From the NCBI GenBank assembly GCA_041178405.1, contig JBEGVK010000042.1, positions 1 through 64,000 of the forward strand: a stretch of DNA of 64,000 bases, written 5' to 3'. Position 1 is the stretch's first letter. Each line of letters begins with the position of its first letter. Below the pieces are notes generated by a model. That model did not search any database, was not told where the DNA came from, and was given only the letters and a program-made list of their open reading frames with translations. Origin of the DNA: UBA668 sp041178405. Its GTDB lineage: Bacteria; Actinomycetota; Acidimicrobiia; Acidimicrobiales; Ilumatobacteraceae. Of this stretch, positions 25,500 through 34,328 are shown in pieces. Both the position numbers and the translations under genes were made by a program.

Positions 25500-25811
25500 T
25501 CACCGGCCGAGGAGCTCGACGATTGCCTGCTTCTGCTGCGCGCCGAGCCCCTGCACGCGGCGGTTGTCGGCGATGCCGATGTCGTCCATGATGCGGCGCG
25601 CCTTCACCTTGCCCACGCCCGGCAGCGACTCGAGGAGTGCGACCACCTTCAACTTCTGGGCGACGTCGTCGACGGCATCGAGCACAGCGACCAGTGACAC
25701 CTCACCGGCCTTCACCCGCTGCTTGAGCGCCGATCTCGCCGCGCGGGCGGCGGCAGCCTTCTCGAGATTCGCGGCCAGCTGCTCGGGCGTCTGCGACGGA
25801 GGGGCGGCCAT
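25500..25811 (-). CDS. mihF: Actinobacterial integration host factor (mIHF)
   Basis: A 103-residue nucleoid-associated DNA-binding protein unrelated to proteobacterial IHF. The helical N-terminus rich in Ala is followed by KVVALLESLPGVGKVKARRI and IADNRRVQGLG, a helix-two turns-helix DNA-binding region. In other actinobacteria it is essential and condenses DNA. ATG 25811 lies six bases after TAGGGT, so it likely has its own leaderless transcript besides read-through from pyrD. Confidence 0.95.
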   Translation of the reverse strand: MAAPPSQTPEQLAANLEKAAAARAARSALKQRVKAGEVSLVAVLDAVDDVAQKLKVVALLESLPGVGKVKARRIMDDIGIADNRRVQGLGAQQKQAIVELLGR

Positions 25812-25817
25812 GCGCCG

Positions 25818-25823
25818 ACCCTA
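25818..25823 (-). promoter_or_regulatory. Candidate -10 box (TAGGGT) for mihF overlapping the pyrD stop codon
   Basis: TAGGGT at 25823-25818, six bases before the mihF ATG. Its first three bases are the pyrD stop codon TAG. Confidence 0.45.
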
Positions 25824-26771
25824 GCGTGACTGCCTTGCTGCGTGCAGGCCGCCGCAATGGGCAAGTCCTCGGAGCGATGCCGGCGTCACACCACGTGCGG
25901 CACACCATGCCAGCAGGTCGCGCTGCACCAGGGAGGGTGCCGCCGGATCCGCAAAGGTGGCCGTGCCCACCTGGACGGCCGAGGCGCCGGCCAGCAGCAG
26001 CTCGGCAGCATCCCAGCCGTTGGAGACCCCGCCGACGCCGACGATCGGGAGATCAGGAAGGGCTGCATGCACATCGTGCACCGTGCGCACTGCCACGGCA
26101 TGGAGTGGCCGTCCGCTGTATCCCCCGCCACCCGCACCAAGCACGGGGCGGCCGGTCTCGGGGTCGAGCACCATCCCGAGCAAGGTGTTCACAAGAGTCA
26201 CCGCTTCTGCGCCTGCCTCGCGCACCGCCGCTGCGACCTCTACGACCCTGTCGGTGTTGGGACTCAGCTTCGCCCAACGCGGCCGGCCACACCCGGCTGT
26301 GGCCGCGATCACCTCGGCCGACAGCGACGGATCGTGGGCAAAGATCCCTCGGCGGCCTTCGAGGTTGGGACAGCTCAGGTTGACCTCGACCGCCACCACG
26401 TCGACGGGAGCGACGGCCAGCATGTCTGCTGCGGCGCGGAAGTCGTCGACCGAGCGGCCCCAGATGCTGGCCACGACCGCCGCACCGGTGTCGAGCAGCG
26501 CGGGGAGGTCGTCGGTGAGCCATGCGTCGACGCCAGGTCCCTGGAGACCGACGGCGTTGAGCATTCCGATGCCGGCGGGATGCACGCGCGGCGCTGGGTT
26601 GCCAGCCCACTCGTAGGCGGCGAGCGACTTCACCACGACTGCTCCGAGCGAGGCAAGGTCGATGTACGGCGCCAGCTCGGCGCCGTGCCCTGCAGTGCCC
26701 GACGCCGTCATCACCGGAGAACGCAGGGTGACCGATCCGACGGTGACCGACGATCCCGGTGCGATGGTCAT
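25821..26771 (-). CDS. pyrD: Dihydroorotate dehydrogenase, class 1
   Basis: Oxidises dihydroorotate to orotate in pyrimidine synthesis. It has 316 residues of the FMN-binding TIM barrel. VNLSCPN carries the Cys base that marks class 1 (class 2 has Ser), VKSLA and GMLNAVGLQGPGVDAW resemble class 1B, and NTLLGM and VGVGGVSNGWDAAELL bind FMN. Class 1B enzymes normally work with PyrK, but no pyrK is next to it. ATG 26771 overlaps the carB stop (ATGA), so carA-carB-pyrD are coupled. Confidence 0.94.
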   Translation of the reverse strand: MTIAPGSSVTVGSVTLRSPVMTASGTAGHGAELAPYIDLASLGAVVVKSLAAYEWAGNPAPRVHPAGIGMLNAVGLQGPGVDAWLTDDLPALLDTGAAVVASIWGRSVDDFRAAADMLAVAPVDVVAVEVNLSCPNLEGRRGIFAHDPSLSAEVIAATAGCGRPRWAKLSPNTDRVVEVAAAVREAGAEAVTLVNTLLGMVLDPETGRPVLGAGGGGYSGRPLHAVAVRTVHDVHAALPDLPIVGVGGVSNGWDAAELLLAGASAVQVGTATFADPAAPSLVQRDLLAWCAARGVTPASLRGLAHCGGLHAARQSR

Positions 26772-29700
26772 CGGGCGTGGTACTCCTGCAGTGGCCGCAC
26801 GGCTACGTCGACTCCCTGCATCTCGGTCATGCCCTGCACCGCTGCGAGCGCCCCCTCGACGGTGGTGACCGAGCTCACGCGTCGCCCATTCGCCGACTTG
26901 CGGATCTGCTCTCCGTCAGTACGTCCGCCTCGGCCTTGCGGCGTGTTCACGACGAAGGCGATCTCGCCGCTCTCGATCAGCTTCACGGCATTGATGCCAT
27001 GGCCCTCGCTGATCTTGCCGACCACCTGGTCGACGAGGATCCCGAATGACTCGAGATAGTCAGCGGTGCCAACCGTGGCAGCGATGCCGAATCCGAGATG
27101 CCGAAGGCGACGAGCGAGCACGAGGCCGGCTGGCTTGTCGCCGTCGGCGAGCGACAGGAACACCGTGCCCTCTGACGGCAGCACGGTCCCTGCAGCAAGC
27201 TCGGCTTTGTAGAACGCCCTGCCGAACGTGGTGTCGATGCCCATCACCTCGCCGGTACTGCGCATCTCGGGACCGAGCGCAGTGTCGACCTCGGGGAACC
27301 TGCTGAAGGGCAGCACAGCCTCCTTCACCGACACATGCCCGTGGTCGCTCGGGGCGCGGAGCAGGCCTTCGCTCCTCAGTTCGGCAAGCGTCGCGCCCAG
27401 CATCACCCTGCTCGCCACCTTCGCCAGCGGCACACCGGTGGCCTTGGCGACGAACGGCACCGTGCGACTCGCCCGTGGATTCGCCTCGATCACGTGCACC
27501 GTTGTGCCCGACACGGCGAACTGGACATTCAGCAAGCCGCGCACGTCGAGCGCATTCGCGATCGCCGTCGCATACCGCTCGATCACCTCGACCACCCACG
27601 CCGGCAGGTTCTGCGGCGGAATCGCGCACGCCGAGTCACCGCTGTGGACACCCGCTTCTTCGACGTGCTCCATCACCCCGCCGATGAGGACGTCACCGGT
27701 GTGGTCGCGAATGGCGTCGACATCGACCTCAGTCGCATCCTCCAGGAATCGGTCGATGAGCACCGGACGCTCTGCAGACAGACCACCCTCGCGGCCGAGC
27801 GATCCGAAGCCGGCGAGTTCGGCCATCGCCCGTGCGAGGTGATCGCGGTCGTGCACGATCTGCATCGCCCGACCGCCGAGCACGTAGCTCGGACGGACGA
27901 GCACCGGGAATCCGATCCGGTCGACGATCGCCAATGCCTGGTCGAGGTCGACGGCAGTGCCACCGGGCGGCTGCGGAATCCGCAGCTGGGAGCAGAGTTG
28001 GTTCCACTTCTCGCGGTCCTCAGCGAGGTCGATCGAGTGCGGCGAGGTGCCCGCGATGAGCTCAGTGGGCAGCTGGCCGGACAGCTTCAGCGGCGTCTGG
28101 CCACCGAGCGACACGATCACCCTCGGCGGCACACCGCCCGCAGCGGCGGTCTCGGCCTCGATGACGTTCATCACGTCCTCACGTGTGAGCGGCTCGAAGT
28201 ACAGGCGGTCGCTCGTGTCGTAGTCGGTGGAGACTGTCTCCGGGTTGCAGTTCACCATCACCGTCTCGTAGCCGGCGTCGCGTAGCGCAAAGCTGGCGTG
28301 CACGCAGCAGTAGTCGAACTCGATCCCCTGACCGATTCGGTTCGGCCCACTCCCGAGGATGACCACTCGAGGACGGTCGCTCGGCCGCACCTCGCTCTCG
28401 TCCTCCCACGTGCTGTAGTGATAGGGCGTTCGCGCCGCGAATTCAGCGGCGCATGTGTCGACAGTCTTGTAGGTGGGCATCACGCCGGCCGCCGAGCGAC
28501 GCGATCGGACCTCGGCCTCATCCACGTTCCAGAGGAAGGACAGTTGCGCGTCGCTGAAGCCGAACTGCTTCGCGCGTCGCCACCGCCGCCTCGTCATGCC
28601 GTCGATGCCGAACTCTGCCAGCGCGGCTCGCTCCTCCATGATCTGCAGCATGTGGTCGAGGAACCACGAGTCGATGCGGCAGGCTTCGTGCACGACCTCG
28701 ATGGCGACGCCACGCCGCAGGAGTTCGCCAACCTGAAACAGCCGCTCGGGCGTGGGAATCCTGATCGAAGCGAGCAGGTCGGCGTCAGACAGCGACGCAA
28801 GTTGAGCCTCGGCAGGGTCGCAGCCGAGCCCCAGCCTTCCCTGTTCGAGCGATCGCAGTCCCTTCTGCAGGCTCTCGGCAAAGGTTCGGCCAATCGACAT
28901 TGCCTCGCCGACGCTCTGCATCTGCGTGCCGAGCACACCTCGCGTGCCCGGCAGCTTCTCGAATGCCCAGCGCGGGATCTTGGTGACGACGTAGTCGATC
29001 GTGGGCTCGAAGCTCGCCGGGGTGACCATCCCCGACGACGACGTGATGTCGTTGGCAATCTCGTCGAGCGTGTAGCCGACGGCAAGCTTGGCGGCGATCT
29101 TGGCGATGGGGAATCCCGTCGCTTTCGATGCGAGAGCAGAGCTGCGCGACACGCGCGGATTCATCTCGATGACCACCTGCTCGCCAGTGGCGGGATCGAC
29201 CGCGAACTGCACATTGCTGCCACCTGTCTCGACTCCCACCCGGCGGATGCACGCGAACGCTGCGTCGCGCATCTGCTGGTACTCGACATCGGTGAGCGTC
29301 TGTGCTGGTGCGACCGTGATCGAGTCGCCGGTGTGCACGCCCATTGGGTCGACGTTCTCGATGCTGCACACGATGACGCAGTTGTCGTTGCGGTCGCGCA
29401 TCACCTCGAGCTCGAATTCCTTCCAGCCGGCAATGCTCTTCTCGATCAGGATCTCGCTGATCGGACTCGCGTCGAGGCCATTGGCGGCGATCGACTCGAA
29501 CTCCTCTGCCGTGGCGGCGATGCCCGTGCCGCGGCCGCCGAGGATGTACGCAGGTCGGACGATGACCGGCAGGCCGATCTCCGCCATCACGCGCCGGGCC
29601 TCGGCAAGGTCGTGGGCAGTTCCGCTACGCGGCACGCGCAGTCCGATCTCGATCATGGCCTGCTTGAACAGCTCGCGGTCCTCTGCGGTTGCGATGGCCT

Positions 29701-30064
29701 CGGCATTGGCACCGATCATCTCCGGCGTGCCGGGCCGGCCGATGATGCCCCGTTCGAAGAGCGCCATCGCCGTGTTGAGACCGGTCTGGCCGCCGAGCGT
29801 GGGCAGCACGGCGTCTGGACGCTCACGTTCGATGATGCGGGCCACGACGTCGGGCGTGATGGGCTCGACGTAGGTGGCGTCGGCAAAGTCGGGATCGGTC
29901 ATGATCGTCGCCGGGTTCGAGTTGACGAGGATCACGCGGTAGCCCTCCTGGCGGAGGACGCGGCAGGCCTGCGTGCCCGAGTAGTCGAACTCGCATGCCT
30001 GGCCGATGACGATCGGGCCCGACCCGATGATGAGGATGCTGTGGAGGTCGTCGCGACGCGGCAT
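26768..30064 (-). CDS. carB: Carbamoyl-phosphate synthase, large subunit
   Basis: Makes carbamoyl phosphate from bicarbonate, ammonia and two ATP, feeding both pyrimidine and arginine synthesis. It has 1098 residues in two homologous ATP-grasp halves: first ILIIGSGPIVIGQACEFDYS and RPAYILGGRGTGI, second VVILGSGPNRIGQGIEFDYC and RPSYVLGGRAMQI. A C-terminal MGS-type regulatory domain (about residues 950-1098, GINAVKLIESGEIAFVVNTP) follows. The ATG at 30064 overlaps the carA stop by one base (TGATG). Confidence 0.98.
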   Translation of the reverse strand: MPRRDDLHSILIIGSGPIVIGQACEFDYSGTQACRVLRQEGYRVILVNSNPATIMTDPDFADATYVEPITPDVVARIIERERPDAVLPTLGGQTGLNTAMALFERGIIGRPGTPEMIGANAEAIATAEDRELFKQAMIEIGLRVPRSGTAHDLAEARRVMAEIGLPVIVRPAYILGGRGTGIAATAEEFESIAANGLDASPISEILIEKSIAGWKEFELEVMRDRNDNCVIVCSIENVDPMGVHTGDSITVAPAQTLTDVEYQQMRDAAFACIRRVGVETGGSNVQFAVDPATGEQVVIEMNPRVSRSSALASKATGFPIAKIAAKLAVGYTLDEIANDITSSSGMVTPASFEPTIDYVVTKIPRWAFEKLPGTRGVLGTQMQSVGEAMSIGRTFAESLQKGLRSLEQGRLGLGCDPAEAQLASLSDADLLASIRIPTPERLFQVGELLRRGVAIEVVHEACRIDSWFLDHMLQIMEERAALAEFGIDGMTRRRWRRAKQFGFSDAQLSFLWNVDEAEVRSRRSAAGVMPTYKTVDTCAAEFAARTPYHYSTWEDESEVRPSDRPRVVILGSGPNRIGQGIEFDYCCVHASFALRDAGYETVMVNCNPETVSTDYDTSDRLYFEPLTREDVMNVIEAETAAAGGVPPRVIVSLGGQTPLKLSGQLPTELIAGTSPHSIDLAEDREKWNQLCSQLRIPQPPGGTAVDLDQALAIVDRIGFPVLVRPSYVLGGRAMQIVHDRDHLARAMAELAGFGSLGREGGLSAERPVLIDRFLEDATEVDVDAIRDHTGDVLIGGVMEHVEEAGVHSGDSACAIPPQNLPAWVVEVIERYATAIANALDVRGLLNVQFAVSGTTVHVIEANPRASRTVPFVAKATGVPLAKVASRVMLGATLAELRSEGLLRAPSDHGHVSVKEAVLPFSRFPEVDTALGPEMRSTGEVMGIDTTFGRAFYKAELAAGTVLPSEGTVFLSLADGDKPAGLVLARRLRHLGFGIAATVGTADYLESFGILVDQVVGKISEGHGINAVKLIESGEIAFVVNTPQGRGGRTDGEQIRKSANGRRVSSVTTVEGALAAVQGMTEMQGVDVAVRPLQEYHAR

Positions 30065-31167
30065 CAGCGACCGCCCCCGGTTGCGGCAGCGCCGGCGTGT
30101 CGGTCGATGAGATCGGCGAATGCAGCGAACAGGTACTCGCTGTCGTGCGGTCCGGGGCCGGCCTCGGGGTGGTACTGGACGCTGAAGGCCGGGGCACCGA
30201 TGACGCGCATGCCCTCGTTGGTTCCGTCGAACAGGTTCAGGTGCGTCACCTCCACCTTGCCGACGAGGCTCGACGGGTCGACGCAGAAGTTGTGGTTCTG
30301 ACTGGTGATCTCGATCCTGCCGGTCGACTCGTGGCGCACCGGATGATTGCCGCCGTGATGGCCGAAGGGCAGCTTGAACGTCGTCCCGCCGAGGGCCCGG
30401 CCCAGCAACTGGTGTCCGAGGCAGATCCCGAACACGGGCACTTCTCCCAATAGCTGGGCGATCGTCGCCACCGGTCCGGCGTTCATTGCCGGGTCGCCGG
30501 GTCCGTTGCTGAGGAACACCCCGTGCGGTGAGCGGCTCAGGATCTCGGCGGCGGTCGTCGATGCGGGTACCACCTCGACCGTGCCGATCCGGGCGAGGTG
30601 CCGCAGGATCGTGGTCTTGATGCCGAAGTCGACTGCGACGATGCGGCGCGGCCCGTCGCCCACCGTGTACGGCGACTCCGTGGTGACCTCGCTGACGAGA
30701 TCGAGACCATCGGTCCCACGCTCGGCTGCAGCCCGCTCCCGCAGCACCGACTCGGATGCGGTGCCGAAGGCGCCGGGCATCGCGCCGGTGTCGCGGAGCA
30801 GCGTCGTAAGCCGTCGTGTATCGATCCCAGCAATGCCGCTGATGCCGAACCGGCGCAGCATCCCGTCGAGCGACTCCGACGCACGCTGGTTGCTGTGCCG
30901 CCGGGCCATCTCGCGCACGATGACGCCTCGGCAGAAGGGTCGACGGGACTCGAAGTCGTGCGCATTGGTGCCGTAGTTGCCGATGTGCGGATACGTGAAG
31001 GTGATGATCTGACCGGCATAGCTCGGGTCGGTGATGACCTCTTGGTAGCCGCTCAGGACGGTGTTGAAGACGATCTCGCCCGTGGCGACGCCGTCGGTGG
31101 GATCGGCGCCGATCAGCTCGCCCTCGAACGTGCTGCCATCGGCGAGCACCAGTGCTGCCTCACGCAT
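30064..31167 (-). CDS. carA: Carbamoyl-phosphate synthase, small (glutaminase) subunit
   Basis: Supplies ammonia to CarB by hydrolysing glutamine. It has 367 residues. The N-terminal CPSase domain contains GEIVFNTVLSGYQEVITDPSY. The class I amidotransferase domain has LSNGPGDPA, FGICLGHQLLG (catalytic Cys) and VQYHPEAGPGPHD (His and Glu). The ATG at 31167 has AGGAGG five bases upstream; the adjacent GTG at 31170 is too close to it. It is preceded by a leader with a strong hairpin. The product is needed by argF as well as by the pyrimidine route. Confidence 0.97.
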   Translation of the reverse strand: MREAALVLADGSTFEGELIGADPTDGVATGEIVFNTVLSGYQEVITDPSYAGQIITFTYPHIGNYGTNAHDFESRRPFCRGVIVREMARRHSNQRASESLDGMLRRFGISGIAGIDTRRLTTLLRDTGAMPGAFGTASESVLRERAAAERGTDGLDLVSEVTTESPYTVGDGPRRIVAVDFGIKTTILRHLARIGTVEVVPASTTAAEILSRSPHGVFLSNGPGDPAMNAGPVATIAQLLGEVPVFGICLGHQLLGRALGGTTFKLPFGHHGGNHPVRHESTGRIEITSQNHNFCVDPSSLVGKVEVTHLNLFDGTNEGMRVIGAPAFSVQYHPEAGPGPHDSEYLFAAFADLIDRHAGAAATGGGR

Positions 31168-31208
31168 CACCGCCTCCTGCCGCTGACGGGCGACCGCCAG
31201 AAATGACA

Positions 31209-31228
31209 GCGCCCCCTGACGGGGGCGC
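31209..31228 (-). promoter_or_regulatory. Strong hairpin in the carA leader (candidate attenuator)
   Basis: A perfect 8-bp stem with a 4-base loop (GCGCCCCC/GGGGGCGC). On the carA strand it is followed by TGTCATTTCT, a partly U-rich tract, as in a weak intrinsic terminator. It lies 41 bases upstream of the carA ATG. No PyrR-binding consensus was recognised. Confidence 0.45.
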
Positions 31229-31305
31229 GCACGCGAATGCAGGATGGTCCACTGATGCTCCTCGCCGTACGGGCCTCACAGGACCCGTTTCACGGTCGAG
31301 AGCGC

Positions 31306-31315
31306 AGGATAGCGT
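31306..31315. promoter_or_regulatory. Overlapping divergent -10 boxes (carA and glycosyltransferase gene)
   Basis: On the plus strand TAGCGT (31310-31315) is six bases before the GTG at 31322, a leaderless arrangement. On the minus strand TATCCT (31311-31306) could be the -10 for carA, giving a leader of about 130 bases. The two hexamers share two bases, so the promoters would compete. Confidence 0.4.
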
Positions 31316-31321
31316 GCCGCC

Positions 31322-32776
31322 GTGCTCGTCACGGTGCTTCTCACGTCTCGGCACCGCCCGAGCGGATTCGACCCGGTGCGCGCCGAACTCGAGGAGGCGC
31401 GACGCGCACTTGCCGCCGATGGGTTCGAACTCGACGGCAGGATGATCGATATCGCCGAGCACGGCGATGCGGGAGCGGCCTCCCAGGCCGTGCTCGAGGG
31501 ATGTCGTCAGGCCCTGGCGGCCGGGGCGGGGGCGATCGTCACGCTCGATGCCGACGGCCAGCACGATCCGCGACAGATTCCCGATCTGGTCCGCCAGCAC
31601 CTTGCCCGGGGCAGCGGCCTCACCATCGGCTCTCGATGGTCGCGGGGCGGTTCGTCACCCGGCACCGGACTCGGGCGAATGCTGCTGAGTCGGATCGGCA
31701 ATGCCGCCGTGGCACTCGTCACCGGCGCCCGCGGTGTCCGGGACTCGACCACGTCGTTCCGAGTGTGGTCGCCGCCGGTCGCCGAGATGCTGCTGCACCA
31801 ACCACTTCCCGTCGGCACGCATGGATTCTGGACCGCGGCCGTTGCCCTCACCCAGGCACACGGGTTCGCCGTCGACGAGGTACCGATCGTCTTCAGGCCG
31901 CGAGTCGTCGGCATCGGCCGACTCGACCGCGACGACCTCCGCGAGTTCGCTGCCAGCCTGATGCCCACACGACGCCGAGTGCAGCAGATCCGGCGCCAGA
32001 TGCGCTCGAACCAGGCAGTGTGGGCGCAGCGCAATCCCCGCCTACGCGCCCAGGCGGGCGGGACGGGCTCACTCTTCGGCGCCGTCGAGGAACTCTCCAC
32101 GCTGTCGTCCTCTGACCGATTCCAGTCGTGGATCGCCGAGTCGCTGCTGCCCCATCTGGGACACCACGTGCTCGAGGTGGGCTCTGGCGAGGGAGCGATT
32201 GCCATTCGTCTGGCGGCCGCAGGCCGTCAGGTCGTCGCCATCGAGCCGGCCGGAAACGTGTTTCCGCGTCTCGTCGAGCGAGTCGCAGCGCAGCCCTCGA
32301 TCGCTGCGCGCTGCATCACCTCGCAGCAGCTGCTCGCCGAGCATCCGGATCCCTTCGACTCGGCGGTCTACGTCAGCGTGCTGGAGCACATCCTCGACGA
32401 CGTCGCCGAGCTGCAGACGGCTGCCCAGCTCGTGCGACCTGGCGGCACCATCGCTGTGTTCGTCCCGGCGATGCCGTCGCTCTACGGCAGCCTCGACTTC
32501 AAGTCGGGGCACTACCGGCGCTACGACCGCGACCTGCTCGAGAGCACCATTCGTGCAGCCGGCCTCGAGCTCGACCACATCTCCTACATGGACGCGCTCG
32601 GCATCATCCCGTACTTCGCGATGTACCGGCTGCTCGATGTCCAGCGACTCGACAGCGGTTCCTCGGCGCTCTACGACAGGGTGATCGTGCCGGTCAGTCG
32701 GCGGCTCGAGCGGCTGCTCGGCGCTCCAGTTCGAGGCAAGAATCTCGTTGCGGTTGCTCGTCGAGGGCCGGCGTAG
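31322..32776 (+). CDS. Glycosyltransferase family 2 / SAM-methyltransferase fusion
   Basis: A 484-residue two-domain protein. Residues 1-~225 form a GT2 domain like polyprenyl-phosphate glycosyltransferases: an N-terminal beta strand, VTLDADGQHDP (metal-binding DxD region) and a lysine-poor C-terminal part without membrane helices. Residues ~270-484 form a class I methyltransferase: HHVLEVGSGEGAIAIRLA (SAM site), SVLEHILDDV (VLEHI motif) and GGTIAVFVPAMPSLYGSLD. It probably transfers and modifies a lipid-linked sugar, but the substrate is unknown. The GTG start at 31322 follows a leaderless -10. The last 83 bases overlap the convergent DUF2079 gene. Confidence 0.85.
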   Translation: MLVTVLLTSRHRPSGFDPVRAELEEARRALAADGFELDGRMIDIAEHGDAGAASQAVLEGCRQALAAGAGAIVTLDADGQHDPRQIPDLVRQHLARGSGLTIGSRWSRGGSSPGTGLGRMLLSRIGNAAVALVTGARGVRDSTTSFRVWSPPVAEMLLHQPLPVGTHGFWTAAVALTQAHGFAVDEVPIVFRPRVVGIGRLDRDDLREFAASLMPTRRRVQQIRRQMRSNQAVWAQRNPRLRAQAGGTGSLFGAVEELSTLSSSDRFQSWIAESLLPHLGHHVLEVGSGEGAIAIRLAAAGRQVVAIEPAGNVFPRLVERVAAQPSIAARCITSQQLLAEHPDPFDSAVYVSVLEHILDDVAELQTAAQLVRPGGTIAVFVPAMPSLYGSLDFKSGHYRRYDRDLLESTIRAAGLELDHISYMDALGIIPYFAMYRLLDVQRLDSGSSALYDRVIVPVSRRLERLLGAPVRGKNLVAVARRGPA

Positions 32777-34328
32777 TGCCGATTCGCTTGGCGAGCATCA
32801 CCTCATTGTCCTCGAGCAGCACCTCGAACGCTCCCCCCTCCTGCACGATGAGCTCGTACAGCGGAAGGTTCGACTCGCCGATCTGGGTCTTGTCGAGCAC
32901 CACGTACTCGACGACGGTCGGAGACGGCAGGTTGGCGCACGTGTCGTTGCCCCAGTAGTTGGGCTTGAAAGGATTCGGCCAGTCGTAGACCTGAGATCGT
33001 CCCGACAGGTGCGGCCCGAGCTGGTACGAGGCGGCGACGGACGCATCGTCGGGGATCATCGCGAGCGCCGCTCGCAGCGAGTCGTGCCGGGGTTGCGGAA
33101 TCGCCCATACCGACTGGTTCTCGGGCTTGGCGATCGGCGACGGCGACCACGCCACATTGCTGACATAGGCGCAGCCGAGAAGCCACAGCGGCAGGAGTAT
33201 CCGCACCGTCCGATACCGGGCGAGCGCTGCCGCTCCGCTGATCGAGGCGATGACCACGGGTGCGATCATCACCGCCGTGTATTGGTAGCGGATCATCCGC
33301 GCATATGGCGTGAGCGTGATCACGCTCGCCAGCAGTTGCGGCAACGCCATCAGCAGGCCGACCGGACTCGCAAGGAACACCCATCCCATCGGCCACGACA
33401 TCTGCTTGTAGAACATGAGCCGATCAGGCTGCACGGCATCGCTGACGACGCGGTCAGGGCGCTGCAGTATCTCGAGCAGCACCTCGCCCGCAGTGTCGCC
33501 GTAGTGCCCGTAGAAGTACGAGATGTAGAACGGCACCTCGCCGTCGTTGAAGTACGGGATCACGATGGCTGTTGCCACCAGATACCAGGCAACGCCAAGC
33601 ACCGACGTGGCCACCGCCATCCGGCGAACGCGCGCCGCATCGGGTGCCTTCCTGAGCGCAAGACCCACGCACAGACCCAGCACGACCACCGCAAGTGCAA
33701 CGTCCTCGCGAGTGCTGAGCGCCACCAACACCGCGACGAAGTACCAGCCCCAGCGCTCACGTGTGGCACACCACCATGCGAACAGGAACGGGGTGATGAC
33801 CAGTGCCTCCGGATGGAACATCGCCCAGCTGATCCACTGCACAGGGGCATACATGAGGTACACGACCGCGAAGACCAGCCCCATCGCCGGCTGTGCGAAT
33901 CGGTCGCGTGCGATGAGATATGTCGGCACTGCGCCGAGGCCGAGCACGAACGCCTGGACCACATAGAGAAACGAGGGTCCCGCACCGAGCCAGTACGCCG
34001 GCACGAAGGCGAAGAAGATCAGGTTGACGTGATGGCCCCACACGTCGAGTCCGCGGATCGTCATGAACGACTCGCCACGCGACACCAGCCACATCGCCTG
34101 GTCGTAGATGGCCATGTCGTAGGCCCACGTTCCGAAGTTCCGGTGGTTCTCGACCCCCAGCCGGCCGAACACCACCGTGAACACGACGACTCCGAGGCCT
34201 GTCAGCAGCGCCGCTGGGTGTATCTCCAGCAGCCTCCCGAGCACCTGGGATCGGCCGGCCGACCTGGGGAGCAGTCGCTGCAGGGCACCACCCCGCCGCA
34301 GGCCCCCGGTCGGCGCCTCACCGCTCAT
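32694..34328 (-). CDS. DUF2079 family polytopic membrane protein
   Basis: A 544-residue membrane protein with about ten hydrophobic segments between residues 35 and 400 and a soluble, presumably extracytoplasmic C-terminal part of some 140 residues. The first loop contains GTWAYDMAIYDQAMW, with acidic residues placed as in GT-C glycosyltransferases, and an HHVNLIFF segment typical of DUF2079. A polyprenyl-sugar-dependent glycosyltransferase is a reasonable guess, not established. ATG 34328 overlaps the nusB stop (ATGA), so an envelope gene is translationally coupled to nusB. Confidence 0.82.
   Translation of the reverse strand: MSGEAPTGGLRRGGALQRLLPRSAGRSQVLGRLLEIHPAALLTGLGVVVFTVVFGRLGVENHRNFGTWAYDMAIYDQAMWLVSRGESFMTIRGLDVWGHHVNLIFFAFVPAYWLGAGPSFLYVVQAFVLGLGAVPTYLIARDRFAQPAMGLVFAVVYLMYAPVQWISWAMFHPEALVITPFLFAWWCATRERWGWYFVAVLVALSTREDVALAVVVLGLCVGLALRKAPDAARVRRMAVATSVLGVAWYLVATAIVIPYFNDGEVPFYISYFYGHYGDTAGEVLLEILQRPDRVVSDAVQPDRLMFYKQMSWPMGWVFLASPVGLLMALPQLLASVITLTPYARMIRYQYTAVMIAPVVIASISGAAALARYRTVRILLPLWLLGCAYVSNVAWSPSPIAKPENQSVWAIPQPRHDSLRAALAMIPDDASVAASYQLGPHLSGRSQVYDWPNPFKPNYWGNDTCANLPSPTVVEYVVLDKTQIGESNLPLYELIVQEGGAFEVLLEDNEVMLAKRIGTTPALDEQPQRDSCLELERRAAARAAD

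Noticed and set aside
28298..30301. Long plus-strand open frame opposite carB
   Set aside because: Same reason: carB motifs on the minus strand are complete and the antisense reading resembles no protein.
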